DNA from: an uncultured Pelagibacteraceae bacterium
GTDB taxonomy: Bacteria; Pseudomonadota; Alphaproteobacteria; Pelagibacterales; Pelagibacteraceae
Direction: 5' to 3'
DNA: 64,000 bases
Assembly (NCBI GenBank): GCA_902620465.1
Contig: CACNIF010000001.1
Coordinates: 124,001-188,000 of the forward strand
Below are positions 37,699-47,992 of the stretch, one piece after another. Position numbers and translations under genes: made by a program. Within the stretch, counting starts at the first letter, position 1, and every line of letters starts with the position of its first letter. The notes beneath the pieces are model-generated. The model searched no databases. It saw only the letters and a program-made list of their open reading frames with translations, and was not told where the DNA came from.

Positions 37699-38859
37699 AT
37701 GAATATTCACGAGCATCAAGCGAAACAAATATTAAAAAAATATGGAGCTGTAGTTCCTAAAGGGGTGTTTGCGCTCAGTGTTGATGAGCTTATTGAAAAA
37801 GCAAAAGCGTTAAAAACTGATAAATATGTTCTTAAAGCACAAATTCACGCAGGTGGTAGAGGAAAAGCTGGTGGTGTAAAAATTTTAAAATCTATTGAGG
37901 AATTGACTATAGCAGCTAAAGAATTACTTGGAAAAACACTAATAACTCACCAAACTGGCCCTGAAGGTAGAGAGGTAAAAAGATTATACGTAGAGGAATC
38001 TTCAAACATAGATAAAGAGTTTTATTTATCTTGTCTAGTTGATAGATCAAGTTCTAAAATTGCATTCATATCAAGCGATCAAGGAGGAATGGATATCGAA
38101 GAAGTTGCAAGCAGCTCACCTGAAAAAATTATAACCACAAAAGTAGATATGGGTAACGAAATTTCCAATTCAGATTGTGAAAAAATAATTAAAATTTTTA
38201 ATTTAAAAGAGGACTTAAAAAAACAAGCAGTATTACTAATAAAATCATTATATAAAATGTTTATAAGCACCGATGCAAACATGGTTGAGGTAAATCCATT
38301 GATTTTGACAAAAGAAAAAAAAATTGTTTGTTTAGATGCAAAAGTTAATTTTGATTCAAATGCTTTATTTAGACATCCAGAAATTGTTGAATTAAGAGAT
38401 TTAAATGAGGAAGATCCTACCGAAATAGAAGCTAGCAAGCATGATCTTGCATATATCAAGCTAGATGGAAGTATCGGCTGTATGGTGAATGGAGCAGGAT
38501 TAGCAATGGCTACGATGGATATAATTAAATTATATGGAAAAGAGCCAGCAAATTTTTTAGATGTAGGTGGTGGAGCATCTAAAGAAAAAGTGTCTGCTGC
38601 ATTAAAGATAATTCTATCAGATAAAAATGTTAAAGGTATTTTAATAAATATTTTTGGGGGAATTATGCGATGCGATGTTCTAGCTCAAGGAGTAGTTGAT
38701 GCTGCTAAAGAAATGAATATTAATGTTCCTTTAGTTGTTAGATTAGCAGGTACAAATTTTAAAGAAGGCAAAGAGATTCTTGATAATTCTGGATTAAAAT
38801 TAATTTCTGCAGAAAATTTAGATGATGCGGCTAAAAAAATTGTTGAGGCAATAAAATGA
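37699..38859 (+). CDS. sucC: Succinyl-CoA synthetase beta subunit
   Basis: ATP-grasp subunit of succinate-CoA ligase (386 residues): [21 protein letters not shown], the nucleotide-binding [15 protein letters not shown] segment, [17 protein letters not shown], and the C-terminal [19 protein letters not shown]. It works with SucD, encoded one base downstream. Confidence 0.97.
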   Translation: MNIHEHQAKQILKKYGAVVPKGVFALSVDELIEKAKALKTDKYVLKAQIHAGGRGKAGGVKILKSIEELTIAAKELLGKTLITHQTGPEGREVKRLYVEESSNIDKEFYLSCLVDRSSSKIAFISSDQGGMDIEEVASSSPEKIITTKVDMGNEISNSDCEKIIKIFNLKEDLKKQAVLLIKSLYKMFISTDANMVEVNPLILTKEKKIVCLDAKVNFDSNALFRHPEIVELRDLNEEDPTEIEASKHDLAYIKLDGSIGCMVNGAGLAMATMDIIKLYGKEPANFLDVGGGASKEKVSAALKIILSDKNVKGILINIFGGIMRCDVLAQGVVDAAKEMNINVPLVVRLAGTNFKEGKEILDNSGLKLISAENLDDAAKKIVEAIK

Positions 38860-38860
38860 T

Positions 38861-39736
38861 ATGTCAGTTTTAGTAAATAAGAATACCAAAGTAATTTGTC
38901 AGGGATTTACTGGCGCACATGGAACTTTTCATTCTGAACAGGCCATAAAATATGGAACCAATCTTGTTGGTGGTGTTACGCCAAAGAAAGGCGGACAAAA
39001 ACATTTAGACAGACCAGTTTTTAATAGCGTTTTAGAGGCAAAAAACGATGTAGGTGCAGACGCAACTATGATTTATGTACCTGCTAAATTTGCAGCAGCA
39101 GCAATTATTGAGGCAATTGATGCATCAATTGAACTTATTGTATGTATAACTGAAGGAATTCCAATTCAGGATATGCTTAAAGTCAGACAAAAATTAAGAG
39201 GATCTAGTAGCAGATTGATTGGACCCAATTGTCCAGGAATAATTACACCAAATGAATGTAAAATAGGAATTATGCCAGGCAATATCCATAAAAGAGGAAG
39301 TGTTGGAATTGTATCAAGGTCAGGTACATTGACATATGAGGCAGTGGCTCAAACAACTGAAAATGGACTTGGTCAATCAACTTGTATAGGAATTGGGGGA
39401 GATCCTATAAACGGTACAAATTTTATAGATTGTTTAAATTTATTTTTAAATGATGATGAAACTGAGTCTATTTTAATGATTGGTGAAATTGGAGGAACTG
39501 CTGAAGAAGAAGCTGCTGAATTTATAAAAAATCACGAGATCAAAAAGCCTATAGTTGGGTTTATTGCAGGAATTACCGCCCCCCCAGGCAGAAGAATGGG
39601 GCATGCTGGTGCTATAATTTCAGGTGGCAAGGGTGGAGCCAAAGATAAAATTAAGAAAATGGAAGAAAGTGGCATTACTGTTGCTAAATCACCATCAATT
39701 ATTGGAAAAACTTTATTTAATAAACTGTCTAATTGA
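38861..39736 (+). CDS. sucD: Succinyl-CoA synthetase alpha subunit
   Basis: CoA-binding, phospho-histidine subunit of succinate-CoA ligase (291 residues). The CoA site [17 protein letters not shown], the [20 protein letters not shown] segment and the phosphorylated histidine in [18 protein letters not shown] are all present. A 35-bp gap to sucA is one of the larger gaps in this operon. Confidence 0.97.
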   Translation: MSVLVNKNTKVICQGFTGAHGTFHSEQAIKYGTNLVGGVTPKKGGQKHLDRPVFNSVLEAKNDVGADATMIYVPAKFAAAAIIEAIDASIELIVCITEGIPIQDMLKVRQKLRGSSSRLIGPNCPGIITPNECKIGIMPGNIHKRGSVGIVSRSGTLTYEAVAQTTENGLGQSTCIGIGGDPINGTNFIDCLNLFLNDDETESILMIGEIGGTAEEEAAEFIKNHEIKKPIVGFIAGITAPPGRRMGHAGAIISGGKGGAKDKIKKMEESGITVAKSPSIIGKTLFNKLSN

Positions 39737-39771
39737 AAAATAATATTAGAGAGATATATTAAATTAAAAAG

Positions 39772-42690
39772 ATGTCATCATCAAAAAATCTTGATTTCGA
39801 AAAAACTTCATTTTTAAATAAGTCTAATAGCGCATTCATAGAAGAGATGTATTTAAAATTTATTAATAAAGATGTAGATCTTCCAGAAAGTTGGGCAAAT
39901 TATTTTGAGGGGATTGGTGAAGAATTAAATGTAATTGCAAAAGAAATTAATGGTCCATCTTGGGGACCAACCAAAAAAAAGATAAATCTAGATGAATTAC
40001 AAAAGAAAATAGAAGATCAAGATAAAAGTTATGTTGAAAATACTAAATCAGATTCATCAGAAAAATTTAATTTTCAATTACTTGCTGACTCAAACAAAGA
40101 TTCTATAAGTGCTGTAGCATTAATTAGAGCATATAGATTAAGGGGCCATTTATTAGCAGATCTTGATCCTTTAGAAATGAGAGCGTCGGAATATTTAGAT
40201 GAACTTCATCCAGAATTTTATGGCTTTAAAAAAGAAAATTATGAAAAGAAAATTTTTCTAAATGGAGTGATCAACCGTAAATATGCAAATATAAGAGAAA
40301 TACTTAAATTTATGAAGAGGACCTATTGTGGAAAAATAGGTTATGAGTTCATGCATATTTCAAATCCAGTAGAGAGAAAGTGGTTTAGGGACAGAATAGA
40401 GCAAGATAAAAATGCACTTCAATTTACAAAAAATGGTAAGGAAGCAATTTTAAATAAATTAGTTCAGGCAGAGGGATTTGAAAAATTTTTAGCTACTAAA
40501 TATGTTGGAACAAAAAGGTTTGGTTTAGATGGTGGAGAAAGTTTAATACCTGCACTTGAGCAAATAATAAAAATTGGAGGGCAAAATAATATAAAAGAAG
40601 TTAAGATAGGTATGTCTCATAGAGGCAGACTGAACGTTTTGGCAAATGTTTTACAAAAATCTTATAAAAGAATTTTTAATGAATTCGCTGGTGAGTTTAG
40701 TTCTGATACTAAAGATAGTGCTGGAGATGTTAAATATCATCTTGGAGCATCATCAGATAGAAAGTTTGATGGAAATTCAGTTCATGTAAGTTTAACAGAT
40801 AACCCTTCTCATTTAGAGGCTGTCAATCCAGTAGTTTTAGGTCAAACAAGAGCTAAACAATTTTTTCATAAAGACAGAGAGAGAAATAAAGTAATACCTA
40901 TTCTTATTCATGGAGACGCAGCTTTTGCAGGTCAAGGAGTTGTAGCTGAATGTTTTGCTATGTCTGGATTACCAGGTCATAATACTGGTGGAACAATTCA
41001 CATTATTGTTAATAATCAAATTGGATTTACTACTAGTCCGAGATTTGCTAGGTCCTCGCCTTATCCATCAGATGTTGCAAAAATGGTAGAGGCACCTATA
41101 CTTCATGTTAATGGAGATGATCCAGAAGCTGTTGTTTATGCAACCAGAATAGCTACAGAATTTCGATTAAAGTTTAATAGAGACGTGGTGGTGGACTTAA
41201 TTTGTTATAGAAGGTTTGGACACAATGAAGGAGATGAGCCCTCATTCACCCAACCTTTAATGTATAAAAAAATAAGATCACATCCTAGTGTTTATAAAAT
41301 TTATGGAAGTAAACTTGTAAATGAAAACTCAATTACACAAGAATTGTTAGACCAAAATGTTAAATCATTTAAGAATTTGCTTGATGAACAATATAAGAGT
41401 GCAAAAGATTATAAACCTAAAATAGAATGGTTTGAGGGAACATGGTCAAGATATAAGCCTGAAAAAGGTAAAGATAAGAGGGGTATAACTGGCTATGACG
41501 AAAATAAACTAAAAATAATTTCAAATAAAATAAATAACATTCCTAGGGAAAAGAATATTCACAAAACTATCTCTAAAATATTCAATGCTAGAAAAGAAAG
41601 AATTGAAAAGGGTACAGGAATTGATTGGTCTTCCGCAGAGGCTCTTGCATTTGGATCTTTGCTTGAGGAAGGATATCCAGTCAGACTTGTAGGCCAAGAT
41701 TCTGGTAGAGGGACATTCAGTCAACGACACTCTGTTTTAAGAAATCAAATAGATAATTCTAGGTATGTTCCTCTTAATAATATTTCTAAAAATCAAAAGC
41801 AATTTGAAGTGGTCGATAGTTTTTTATCAGAACTTGCAGTTTTAGGTTTTGAATACGGTTACAGTCTTGTAGAACCAAATACCCTCACTCTTTGGGAGGC
41901 TCAATTTGGTGATTTTGCAAATGGTGCTCAAGTGGTAATTGATCAATTTATTGCATCAGGAGAAAGAAAATGGAATAGAGCGTCTGGGATAGTTATGTTA
42001 TTACCCCATGGGTATGAAGGACAGGGTCCAGAGCATTCATCAGCAAGGTTGGAAAGGTTTTTACAATTATGTTCAAATGATAATTTGCAAGTTATGAATT
42101 GTACAACTCCAGCAAACTATTTTCACGCCTTAAGAAGACAAATGCATAGAGATTTTAGAAAACCTTTGATAATTATGACACCTAAATCTTTATTAAGACA
42201 TAAGCATTGTATTTCTGATTTAGATGATTTTAATAAAAAAAATTCTTTTCATAGAGTTTTATGGGATCATGCTATAGATCCAAAAACTACAGGATTTATA
42301 AAGTTAAAGAAATCCAAAAATATTAAAAAAGTGATTATTTGCTCTGGAAAAATTTATTTTGATTTACTTGAGGCCAGAGAAAAATTTAAAAAAGATGATA
42401 TTGTATTTTATAGAGTTGAGCAACTTTATCCCTTTCCGGCTAAAGCTCTTGCAAAGGAACTAAAACCCTATGCTAAGAATGCTAATTTTTACTGGTGTCA
42501 GGAGGAACCAAAAAATATGGGGGCTTGGTTTTCAGTTAGAGACTATATCCAATGGACATTAGATAATATAAAAGCTAATAATAATTATGTTTCTTATATT
42601 GGAAGAAGTCCTGATGCATCACCCGCCACAGGATATGCTAAAAGACACATTAAGCAACAACAAGAAATTATTAAAAAAGTTTTTGATTAA
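39772..42690 (+). CDS. sucA: 2-oxoglutarate dehydrogenase E1 component
   Basis: Thiamine diphosphate-dependent E1 subunit of the 2-oxoglutarate dehydrogenase complex (972 residues). It has the N-terminal E2-binding segment (SNSAFIEEMYLKFINKD), the GMSHRGRLNVLANVL motif, the ThDP/Mg site in HGDAAFAGQGVVAE with VNNQIGFTTS, and the transketolase-like C-terminal half with LPHGYEGQGPEHSSARLERF. Length is normal. It is followed by sucB and lpdA, the other complex components. Confidence 0.97.
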   Translation: MSSSKNLDFEKTSFLNKSNSAFIEEMYLKFINKDVDLPESWANYFEGIGEELNVIAKEINGPSWGPTKKKINLDELQKKIEDQDKSYVENTKSDSSEKFNFQLLADSNKDSISAVALIRAYRLRGHLLADLDPLEMRASEYLDELHPEFYGFKKENYEKKIFLNGVINRKYANIREILKFMKRTYCGKIGYEFMHISNPVERKWFRDRIEQDKNALQFTKNGKEAILNKLVQAEGFEKFLATKYVGTKRFGLDGGESLIPALEQIIKIGGQNNIKEVKIGMSHRGRLNVLANVLQKSYKRIFNEFAGEFSSDTKDSAGDVKYHLGASSDRKFDGNSVHVSLTDNPSHLEAVNPVVLGQTRAKQFFHKDRERNKVIPILIHGDAAFAGQGVVAECFAMSGLPGHNTGGTIHIIVNNQIGFTTSPRFARSSPYPSDVAKMVEAPILHVNGDDPEAVVYATRIATEFRLKFNRDVVVDLICYRRFGHNEGDEPSFTQPLMYKKIRSHPSVYKIYGSKLVNENSITQELLDQNVKSFKNLLDEQYKSAKDYKPKIEWFEGTWSRYKPEKGKDKRGITGYDENKLKIISNKINNIPREKNIHKTISKIFNARKERIEKGTGIDWSSAEALAFGSLLEEGYPVRLVGQDSGRGTFSQRHSVLRNQIDNSRYVPLNNISKNQKQFEVVDSFLSELAVLGFEYGYSLVEPNTLTLWEAQFGDFANGAQVVIDQFIASGERKWNRASGIVMLLPHGYEGQGPEHSSARLERFLQLCSNDNLQVMNCTTPANYFHALRRQMHRDFRKPLIIMTPKSLLRHKHCISDLDDFNKKNSFHRVLWDHAIDPKTTGFIKLKKSKNIKKVIICSGKIYFDLLEAREKFKKDDIVFYRVEQLYPFPAKALAKELKPYAKNANFYWCQEEPKNMGAWFSVRDYIQWTLDNIKANNNYVSYIGRSPDASPATGYAKRHIKQQQEIIKKVFD

Positions 42691-42696
42691 CAAGAT

Positions 42697-43992
42697 ATGA
42701 GTGAAAAAATTATAGTTCCAGTTTTAGGTGAAAGTATAACTGAGGCAACAGTTTCAAAATGGTTAAAAAATGAGGGTGATGAAGTTAAAACTGATGAGCC
42801 AATTGTTGAGCTAGAAACTGATAAAGTAAATTTAGAGGTTCCATCACCTATATCAGGTAAATTAACAGAAATTATTTCAAAAAATGGATCTGTTGTAGAA
42901 GTTGGAGCACATTTAGGATCAATAGAAAAAATTGGGATAAGTGAAAACAAGAGTCAAAAAATTGAGAAAATTAAGCCAACCTTAAAGAGAGAAAATATTG
43001 AAAATTCAGAACCTCAGCAAAATGAGCCTCAACTTTTAGAAACTGAGTTAGCTGATAAATTAGACGAAGAAGAGCAACCACTTGTTTTAACGAAAGAAGT
43101 AAAGACCAAACCAATTATAAAAGAAAAACCAAACGATCAAGTTTTGTCTCCTGCAGTAAGGAAAATTGTTGCTGAAAACAAAATTAACTTAGAAAATATA
43201 AAAGGGTCTGGAAAAGATGGAAGATTATTAAAAGGAGACTTAATTAGTTTAATGAGCAAGAGTCCATCACCATCAGAAAGAAAAATAAAATATGGTCAGG
43301 AAGAACGAATAAGAATGACTAGATTGAGACAGACTATTGCTAAAAGATTAAAACAAGCTCAAGAGAAAGCTGCGTTATTAACTACTTTTAATGAAGTAGA
43401 TATGACTAACATAATTGAGATGAGAAAGAATAATCAAGATGATTTTCAAAATAGATTTGGAATAAAGCTAGGAATGATGTCTTTTTTTGTAAAGGCCTCT
43501 ATAGTAGCATTAAAAAATTTTCCAGCTGTAAATGCCGAAATTGAGGGTGATGAGATTATTTACAAAAATTATTACAACATAAGTTTTGCAGTCGGCACAG
43601 ATAAAGGTCTTGTTGTTCCTGTTTTAAAAGATGCTGACGTTATGTCATTTGCAGAAATTGAAAAAAATATTAAAGAAATCTCGGATAAAGCAAAAAGTGG
43701 AAAACTTACTATTGAAGATCTTCAGGGTGGAACTTTTACAATTAGTAATGGAGGAGTCTATGGTTCTATGTTGTCAACACCGATATTAAATTTACCACAA
43801 TCAGGTGTTTTAGGTATGCACAATATAGTTGAGAGACCTGTTGTAATAGAGGGTGAAATTATGGTTAGACCAATTATGTATTTAGCTTTGTCTTATGATC
43901 ATAGAATAATTGATGGCAAAGAGTCTGTTTCTTTTTTAAAAATGATAAAAGAAAATTTAGAGGATCCAAGAAGGTTATTTTTAGATATTTAA
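42697..43992 (+). CDS. sucB: 2-oxoglutarate dehydrogenase E2 (dihydrolipoyl succinyltransferase)
   Basis: E2 core of the complex (431 residues). One N-terminal lipoyl domain has the lipoylated lysine in [14 protein letters not shown], a charged linker follows (about residues 85-145), then the peripheral-subunit-binding domain [21 protein letters not shown], and the catalytic acyltransferase domain ending with the histidine motif [17 protein letters not shown]. Domain order is normal. Confidence 0.97.
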   Translation: MSEKIIVPVLGESITEATVSKWLKNEGDEVKTDEPIVELETDKVNLEVPSPISGKLTEIISKNGSVVEVGAHLGSIEKIGISENKSQKIEKIKPTLKRENIENSEPQQNEPQLLETELADKLDEEEQPLVLTKEVKTKPIIKEKPNDQVLSPAVRKIVAENKINLENIKGSGKDGRLLKGDLISLMSKSPSPSERKIKYGQEERIRMTRLRQTIAKRLKQAQEKAALLTTFNEVDMTNIIEMRKNNQDDFQNRFGIKLGMMSFFVKASIVALKNFPAVNAEIEGDEIIYKNYYNISFAVGTDKGLVVPVLKDADVMSFAEIEKNIKEISDKAKSGKLTIEDLQGGTFTISNGGVYGSMLSTPILNLPQSGVLGMHNIVERPVVIEGEIMVRPIMYLALSYDHRIIDGKESVSFLKMIKENLEDPRRLFLDI

Positions 43993-45393
43993 ATGCCAGA
44001 TAAATTTCAAGCAGTAGTAATTGGAGGAGGCCCTGGGGGTTACGTATGTGCAATTAGACTTGCACAATTAGGTCTAAAAACTGCATGCATAGAGTCAAGA
44101 GGATCTCTTGGTGGTACTTGTTTGAATGTTGGATGTATTCCATCAAAAAGCTTGTTAAACTTATCGGAAGAATTTCATAAAGTAAAAAATTTATCTAACA
44201 AAGGTATTGAAGTAGGTGAGGTCAAACTCAATTTAGATAAAATGATGAAAAGTAAAGAAAAGGCGGTAACAGTTTTGACAAAAGGTGTTGAGTTTTTGTT
44301 AAAAAAAAACAAAGTGACTTATTACAAGGGTGTCGGAAGTTTTAAATCTAAAAATGAAATTTCTATAATAGATGCAGATAATAATGAGACTTTGATATTT
44401 TCTGAAAAAGTAATAATTGCGACTGGTTCGGTTCCAGTAGCTTTACCAGGAATTGGTTTTGATGAAAAAATAATAGTCTCATCAACAGGTGTATTAAAAC
44501 TAGATAAAGTTCCAAAAAAGTTAATGGTCGTAGGAGGTGGCTATATCGGTTTAGAAATGGGATCTGTTTGGTCTAGGCTTGGATCTGAAGTTCACGTCGT
44601 TGAATTTTTAGATCACATTACCCCTGGAATGGATAAAGAAATCTCTGATGAATTTATGAAAATTTTAAAGAAGCAGGGAATAAAATTTCATATGCAACAT
44701 AAAGTCGAAAAAATTACAAAAAAAAATTCTAGTGCTATTGTTTTGACACTGGATAAGGATGGCAACAGAAAGAATTTTGATTGTGATGTTGTTCTAGTTT
44801 CAGTAGGAAGAAAACCTAATACCGAAGGACTCAATTTAGAAAAGATTGGTTTGAATTTAGATGATAAGAATAGAGTCCAAACTGATAAAAATTTTAAAAC
44901 AAATTTAGAAAATATTTACGCTATCGGCGATGTTATCACAGGACCAATGCTTGCACATAAGGCTGAAGATGAGGGTATTGCTGTTGCAGAAAATATTGCA
45001 GGACAATCAGGACATGTTAATTATGATACTATACCAGGTGTAATTTACACGAGACCTGAAGTTGCATCAATTGGTAAAACCGAGGAACAATTGAAAGAGT
45101 CAAATATTAAATATAAAGTTGGAAAATTTTCATTCATGGCAAATTCAAGGGCAAAAGCAATAGATGATACTGAGGGTTTTGTAAAAATTTTAGCAGATGA
45201 AAAAACAGATAAAGTTTTAGGAGCTCATTTAATTGGGCCTCATGCCGGTGAGTTAATTGCTGAAATTGGAGTTGCAATGGAATTTGGAGCTAGTTCAGAA
45301 GATATAGCAAGAACATGTCATGCTCACCCCACATTTTCGGAAGCAGTTAAAGAGGCGGCTTTATCTGTTGATAAAAGAGCAATACACTCTTAA
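43993..45393 (+). CDS. lpdA: Dihydrolipoyl dehydrogenase (integration target)
   Basis: E3 flavoprotein that reoxidises lipoamide (466 residues). FAD fold VVIGGGPGGYVCAIRLAQLG, redox disulphide GGTCLNVGCIPSKSLL, the NAD fold VVGGGYIGLEMGSVWSRLG and the C-terminal active-site HAHPTFSEAVKEAAL are complete. Its final codons (part of Ala, then Ile-His-Ser and the stop) form the left copy of the 13-bp direct repeat that bounds the integrated element, so integration leaves the protein unchanged. It ends the TCA operon. Confidence 0.97.
   Translation: MPDKFQAVVIGGGPGGYVCAIRLAQLGLKTACIESRGSLGGTCLNVGCIPSKSLLNLSEEFHKVKNLSNKGIEVGEVKLNLDKMMKSKEKAVTVLTKGVEFLLKKNKVTYYKGVGSFKSKNEISIIDADNNETLIFSEKVIIATGSVPVALPGIGFDEKIIVSSTGVLKLDKVPKKLMVVGGGYIGLEMGSVWSRLGSEVHVVEFLDHITPGMDKEISDEFMKILKKQGIKFHMQHKVEKITKKNSSAIVLTLDKDGNRKNFDCDVVLVSVGRKPNTEGLNLEKIGLNLDDKNRVQTDKNFKTNLENIYAIGDVITGPMLAHKAEDEGIAVAENIAGQSGHVNYDTIPGVIYTRPEVASIGKTEEQLKESNIKYKVGKFSFMANSRAKAIDDTEGFVKILADEKTDKVLGAHLIGPHAGELIAEIGVAMEFGASSEDIARTCHAHPTFSEAVKEAALSVDKRAIHS
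45381..45393 (+). other. attL core (13-bp direct repeat in lpdA 3' end)
   Basis: AATACACTCTTAA, identical to 54192-54204. It covers the last lpdA codons and the stop codon. A looser match extends upstream: AAAAG precedes the core at similar distance in both copies. Integrating into the 3' end of a gene while restoring its last codons is typical of tyrosine recombinases. Confidence 0.85.
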
Positions 45394-45511
45394 TTAATTT
45401 CATACAAAATCATTAACTTTTAGAACAATTGCAAATGCTGCAGTTTGATTGAGTGTTCTCGTTTTGTGGACTCTCCAAGAGTTGCATTTGTAGGGGGTAC
45501 GTTTATGGATT

Positions 45512-45565
45512 TCTTGGTACGCTCTTGGTACGGAGTCCAAAATCCTCTTGGTACAATCTTGGTAC
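45512..45565 (+). repeat. Left-arm integrase binding repeats (4 x TCTTGGTAC)
   Basis: Four exact copies of TCTTGGTAC start at 45512, 45523, 45546 and 45557, that is with steps of 11, 23 and 11 bp, so all lie on one face of the helix. The same 9-mer occurs three more times near the right end. This is the layout of arm-type sites for a lambda-like integrase. They lie between attL and the int gene. Confidence 0.82.
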
Positions 45566-45585
45566 GGGTATGTATTTGACTCTCC

Positions 45586-45602
45586 GTTCTAGGATCTAGA
45601 AC
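45586..45602. promoter_or_regulatory. Palindromic operator candidate before int
   Basis: GTTCTAG and CTAGAAC form a perfect 7-bp inverted repeat around GAT, about 58 bp before the integrase ATG. A TTGACT (-35-like) lies at 45576-45581, so a protein bound here would cover a promoter at this place. No clear -10 box is seen at the right distance. The regulator is unknown. Confidence 0.5.
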
Positions 45603-45623
45603 ACTTTCTTTTTTCCGAAAATG

Positions 45624-45641
45624 ATTTGGTAAAAACCAAAT
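45624..45641 (+). other. Hairpin over the int leader
   Basis: ATTTGGT (45624-45630) pairs with ACCAAAT (45635-45641) around an AAAA loop, immediately before the AAAGGAG ribosome binding site of the integrase. It may modulate translation. There is no following T-run, so a terminator is unlikely. Confidence 0.4.
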
Positions 45642-45660
45642 TTTATAAAGGAGAAAAACT

Positions 45661-47190
45661 ATGACTATTAATGATGATAAAACGGTCGCTGCTGTAGCAG
45701 CTCCCGTGACTTCCAAGGAAGTCAAAGAAAAAATCCAAAGCAGAAAACCAAAGCAGCCAATTTTTATTTCCAGGTTCAGTTTTACTGACGCCAATATGGC
45801 TAGAGCTACATTCAAGTTAGGATCTAAAATTGATCGAAGATTTGATACAAAGGTTTCAGGTCTTTGTGTGATCTTGAGAGCTAGTGGAGTTAAAACATTT
45901 TACGCTCACAAAACTGTGAACATGTACAACAAGAAGAAAAATCTTTGGGCTCCCAATGTGGTCTATAAAAAGATGTTTCCTTGGGCCAACAATACGGGCT
46001 TCAATTGTGAAGCTGCCAGGGATAAAGTTTCTGAATATTTAGATAAGATCCAAGATTCCAGGACAACAACTGATGATGATATTACAGTTGGATATACGAC
46101 TAAAAAATTTATTAAAACGGGCCTGGACGGTTGGCAGTTTAGAGATCAATCCAAGAAGTATAAAGAAGCTGTAAAAGTAAATTATGTTCGGCTGCTAAAA
46201 TCTTATGTGCTGCTTGAAACTTGCACTCCCGAACTAAAGAAAAAATTAACAGCTCCAATTGAGTACAATTCAATTGTTTTTAATAAGCCATTGAAAGATT
46301 ACAAAATGTCAGAGCTTACAGATCATGCAATTAATGCATTCAAATTTAAGCTGCAGGACACGCCACAATCTTACAATTCTGTTCATGCTTTATTGTCTTT
46401 GGTTTTCTCTTGGGCCAAATTTAACAAACTATTTAAGGGAGATAATCCGTTTGAATTTGTTAAACGATTTCCAAAAGTAAAACACAAAAAGAAATTGCCT
46501 GATAATAAACGTGATGAAATTTTAGATTATTGTTCAGGTAAAGCATTTGATTACAACCCACATTTCCTGCTGCTTGTTGCCATGGTTCTTTACACGGGTT
46601 TTAGAGGCAATGAGTTATTTGGTTTGAGGTGGACAGAACCAACTACAGATGAAGAGAAAAATAAATGTTCAGGTTGGTTAGTTAAAGATTGGGAGAAGTT
46701 GGATCAAAAAAGTTATATTCATTTACACGATCCTAAAAACCGTGAGCCATTTACAGCTTACATGAGGCAGCCATTAAAAGAGCTTTTAATCAGGTTAAGA
46801 AAAAAACTTTATGCAGATCAAAAAGTTTCATGGGCCTTGGACAGTGTTTATATTTTTCCAAAAACTAGATTCAATGGCAACTTTCCTGGAGAGCATACTG
46901 ATAGCAACGCTGTTAGACATCACTTAAAAAAATTAAATCATGACTTTGGTTTAATGCAAGAAATCAACGGTAAGTTAAGGCCATTTTTTACAATGAAGAT
47001 TGGTCGTAAAACATTTGGATCTTGGGTTGCTGCTGAAAGAGGTACGGAGTTTGCTTCAAGAAGCTTGAACCACAAAGATACTCAAGTCACTAGAGATCAT
47101 TACATTGTGCCTGAAGATTCTGATTTAGAATTTGAATTTGAGTCAAAACGTCAATCTAATGTTGTTGAGCTAAAGAAGAAATTAAAATAA
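45661..47190 (+). CDS. int: Tyrosine recombinase / integrase
   Basis: A 509-residue site-specific recombinase. The catalytic domain holds Arg315 in TGFRGNELFGLRW, a beta-hairpin lysine candidate in HDPKNREPF, Arg449 in MKIGRKTFGSW (the usual HxxR histidine is replaced), His471 in SLNHKDTQVT and the nucleophile Tyr481 in RDHYIVP. The first 200 residues contain an arm-binding and core-binding region typical of lambda-like integrases. It reads inward from attL, and its leader contains the operator-like palindrome and a strong AAAGGAG site. It would insert the element into the lpdA 3' end. The N-terminus begins MTINDDK, like the protein at 49607. Confidence 0.92.
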   Translation: MTINDDKTVAAVAAPVTSKEVKEKIQSRKPKQPIFISRFSFTDANMARATFKLGSKIDRRFDTKVSGLCVILRASGVKTFYAHKTVNMYNKKKNLWAPNVVYKKMFPWANNTGFNCEAARDKVSEYLDKIQDSRTTTDDDITVGYTTKKFIKTGLDGWQFRDQSKKYKEAVKVNYVRLLKSYVLLETCTPELKKKLTAPIEYNSIVFNKPLKDYKMSELTDHAINAFKFKLQDTPQSYNSVHALLSLVFSWAKFNKLFKGDNPFEFVKRFPKVKHKKKLPDNKRDEILDYCSGKAFDYNPHFLLLVAMVLYTGFRGNELFGLRWTEPTTDEEKNKCSGWLVKDWEKLDQKSYIHLHDPKNREPFTAYMRQPLKELLIRLRKKLYADQKVSWALDSVYIFPKTRFNGNFPGEHTDSNAVRHHLKKLNHDFGLMQEINGKLRPFFTMKIGRKTFGSWVAAERGTEFASRSLNHKDTQVTRDHYIVPEDSDLEFEFESKRQSNVVELKKKLK

Positions 47191-47215
47191 GATTCAGCCC
47201 ATAACTATTAATGAT

Positions 47216-47701
47216 ATGGGCAGAGTCAGTTGGAACTTTTTAATTAAATTCTTTGAGCAGAGAGGTATTAAAGCTGCTGAAGCTTTTGAAATTTTATCAA
47301 AACATATTTTAGAAAATAAAGAAAATTACACCTCCAATAAATTTTACATATTTGGAGATAAACAAAATCGAAAAATTTTTATTTCCATGGTGGACTATGT
47401 TTATTGGTACATGGAAGAGAAAAATATAAAATGGGAAGCAGCGTTGAAAGAGCTTTGTAAAAATCAAGATGAACAAATGATAATTGGTTTGCGAGAAATG
47501 CTTGTTCCTGGTTCCGTGAAACAAAGTCAAATTGCCTGGAGCCCTGCTACATTTGCCAAGAGAATGAAACAATGGAGAACTTATTTTTTTGAAAAAGGTT
47601 GGCTCAACTATGACATGAGGCCTGAAATTATTAGATCTAGAAAAGCACTTGAGAGCAAAGGTGTTATTAAAAAAGCAAAACGTAAATCACGTTCTAAATA
47701 G
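47216..47701 (+). CDS. Unknown basic protein of the element
   Basis: A 161-residue protein I do not recognise. The N-terminal half is helical with aromatic residues (FLIKFFEQRGIKAAEAFEIL, DYVYWYMEEKNIKWEAAL), and the C-terminus is strongly basic (KKAKRKSRSK), so nucleic acid binding is possible. The ATG at 47216 has no good RBS. Immediately upstream and in frame is ATA ACT ATT AAT GAT, a mutated copy of the MTIND start found on int and on the 49607 gene, so the original start may have been five codons earlier. It lies 25 bp after int. Confidence 0.65.
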   Translation: MGRVSWNFLIKFFEQRGIKAAEAFEILSKHILENKENYTSNKFYIFGDKQNRKIFISMVDYVYWYMEEKNIKWEAALKELCKNQDEQMIIGLREMLVPGSVKQSQIAWSPATFAKRMKQWRTYFFEKGWLNYDMRPEIIRSRKALESKGVIKKAKRKSRSK

Positions 47702-47746
47702 TAGAACATTTTTCTTAATATAAAATTCCCCAGGTATTAATGCTGC

Positions 47747-47992
47747 ATGAATATAAAAATTGCAGCAGATCTAAAACAAAATTGTGTAAGTGATTTAGCG
47801 TTAGCAGGAATTGCAGAAAAAGTAATTCTAGTTAGCAGCAAACAACTTTCAAAAATTTTAGGTAAGAGAAACGATAATAGTTTGAGAGCAGCTAGATCAA
47901 ACAAAACGGGTTTCAAATACTACACCGATAAGCAAGGCAATATTTATTACAACTTAATCGAAGTCTTTAACGAGTTAGGAATAAAACTATGA
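47747..47992 (+). CDS. Excisionase-like winged-helix protein
   Basis: An 81-residue protein with the layout of AlpA/Xis-type MerR-like winged helices: VSSKQLSKILGKRNDNSLRAA (helix-turn-helix, about residues 29-49) then GFKYYTDKQGNIYYNLIEVFNEL (the wing and closing helix). Such proteins bend DNA and steer the integrase toward excision, or act as small regulators. It lies two genes after int and overlaps the next gene by 4 bp. The fold is inferred from pattern only. Confidence 0.6.
   Translation: MNIKIAADLKQNCVSDLALAGIAEKVILVSSKQLSKILGKRNDNSLRAARSNKTGFKYYTDKQGNIYYNLIEVFNELGIKL

Noticed and set aside
45420..45815. Minus-strand 131-codon frame over the left end of the element
   Set aside because: It overlaps the integrase start, the arm repeats and the palindrome; no recognisable domain, so regulatory DNA is the better reading.
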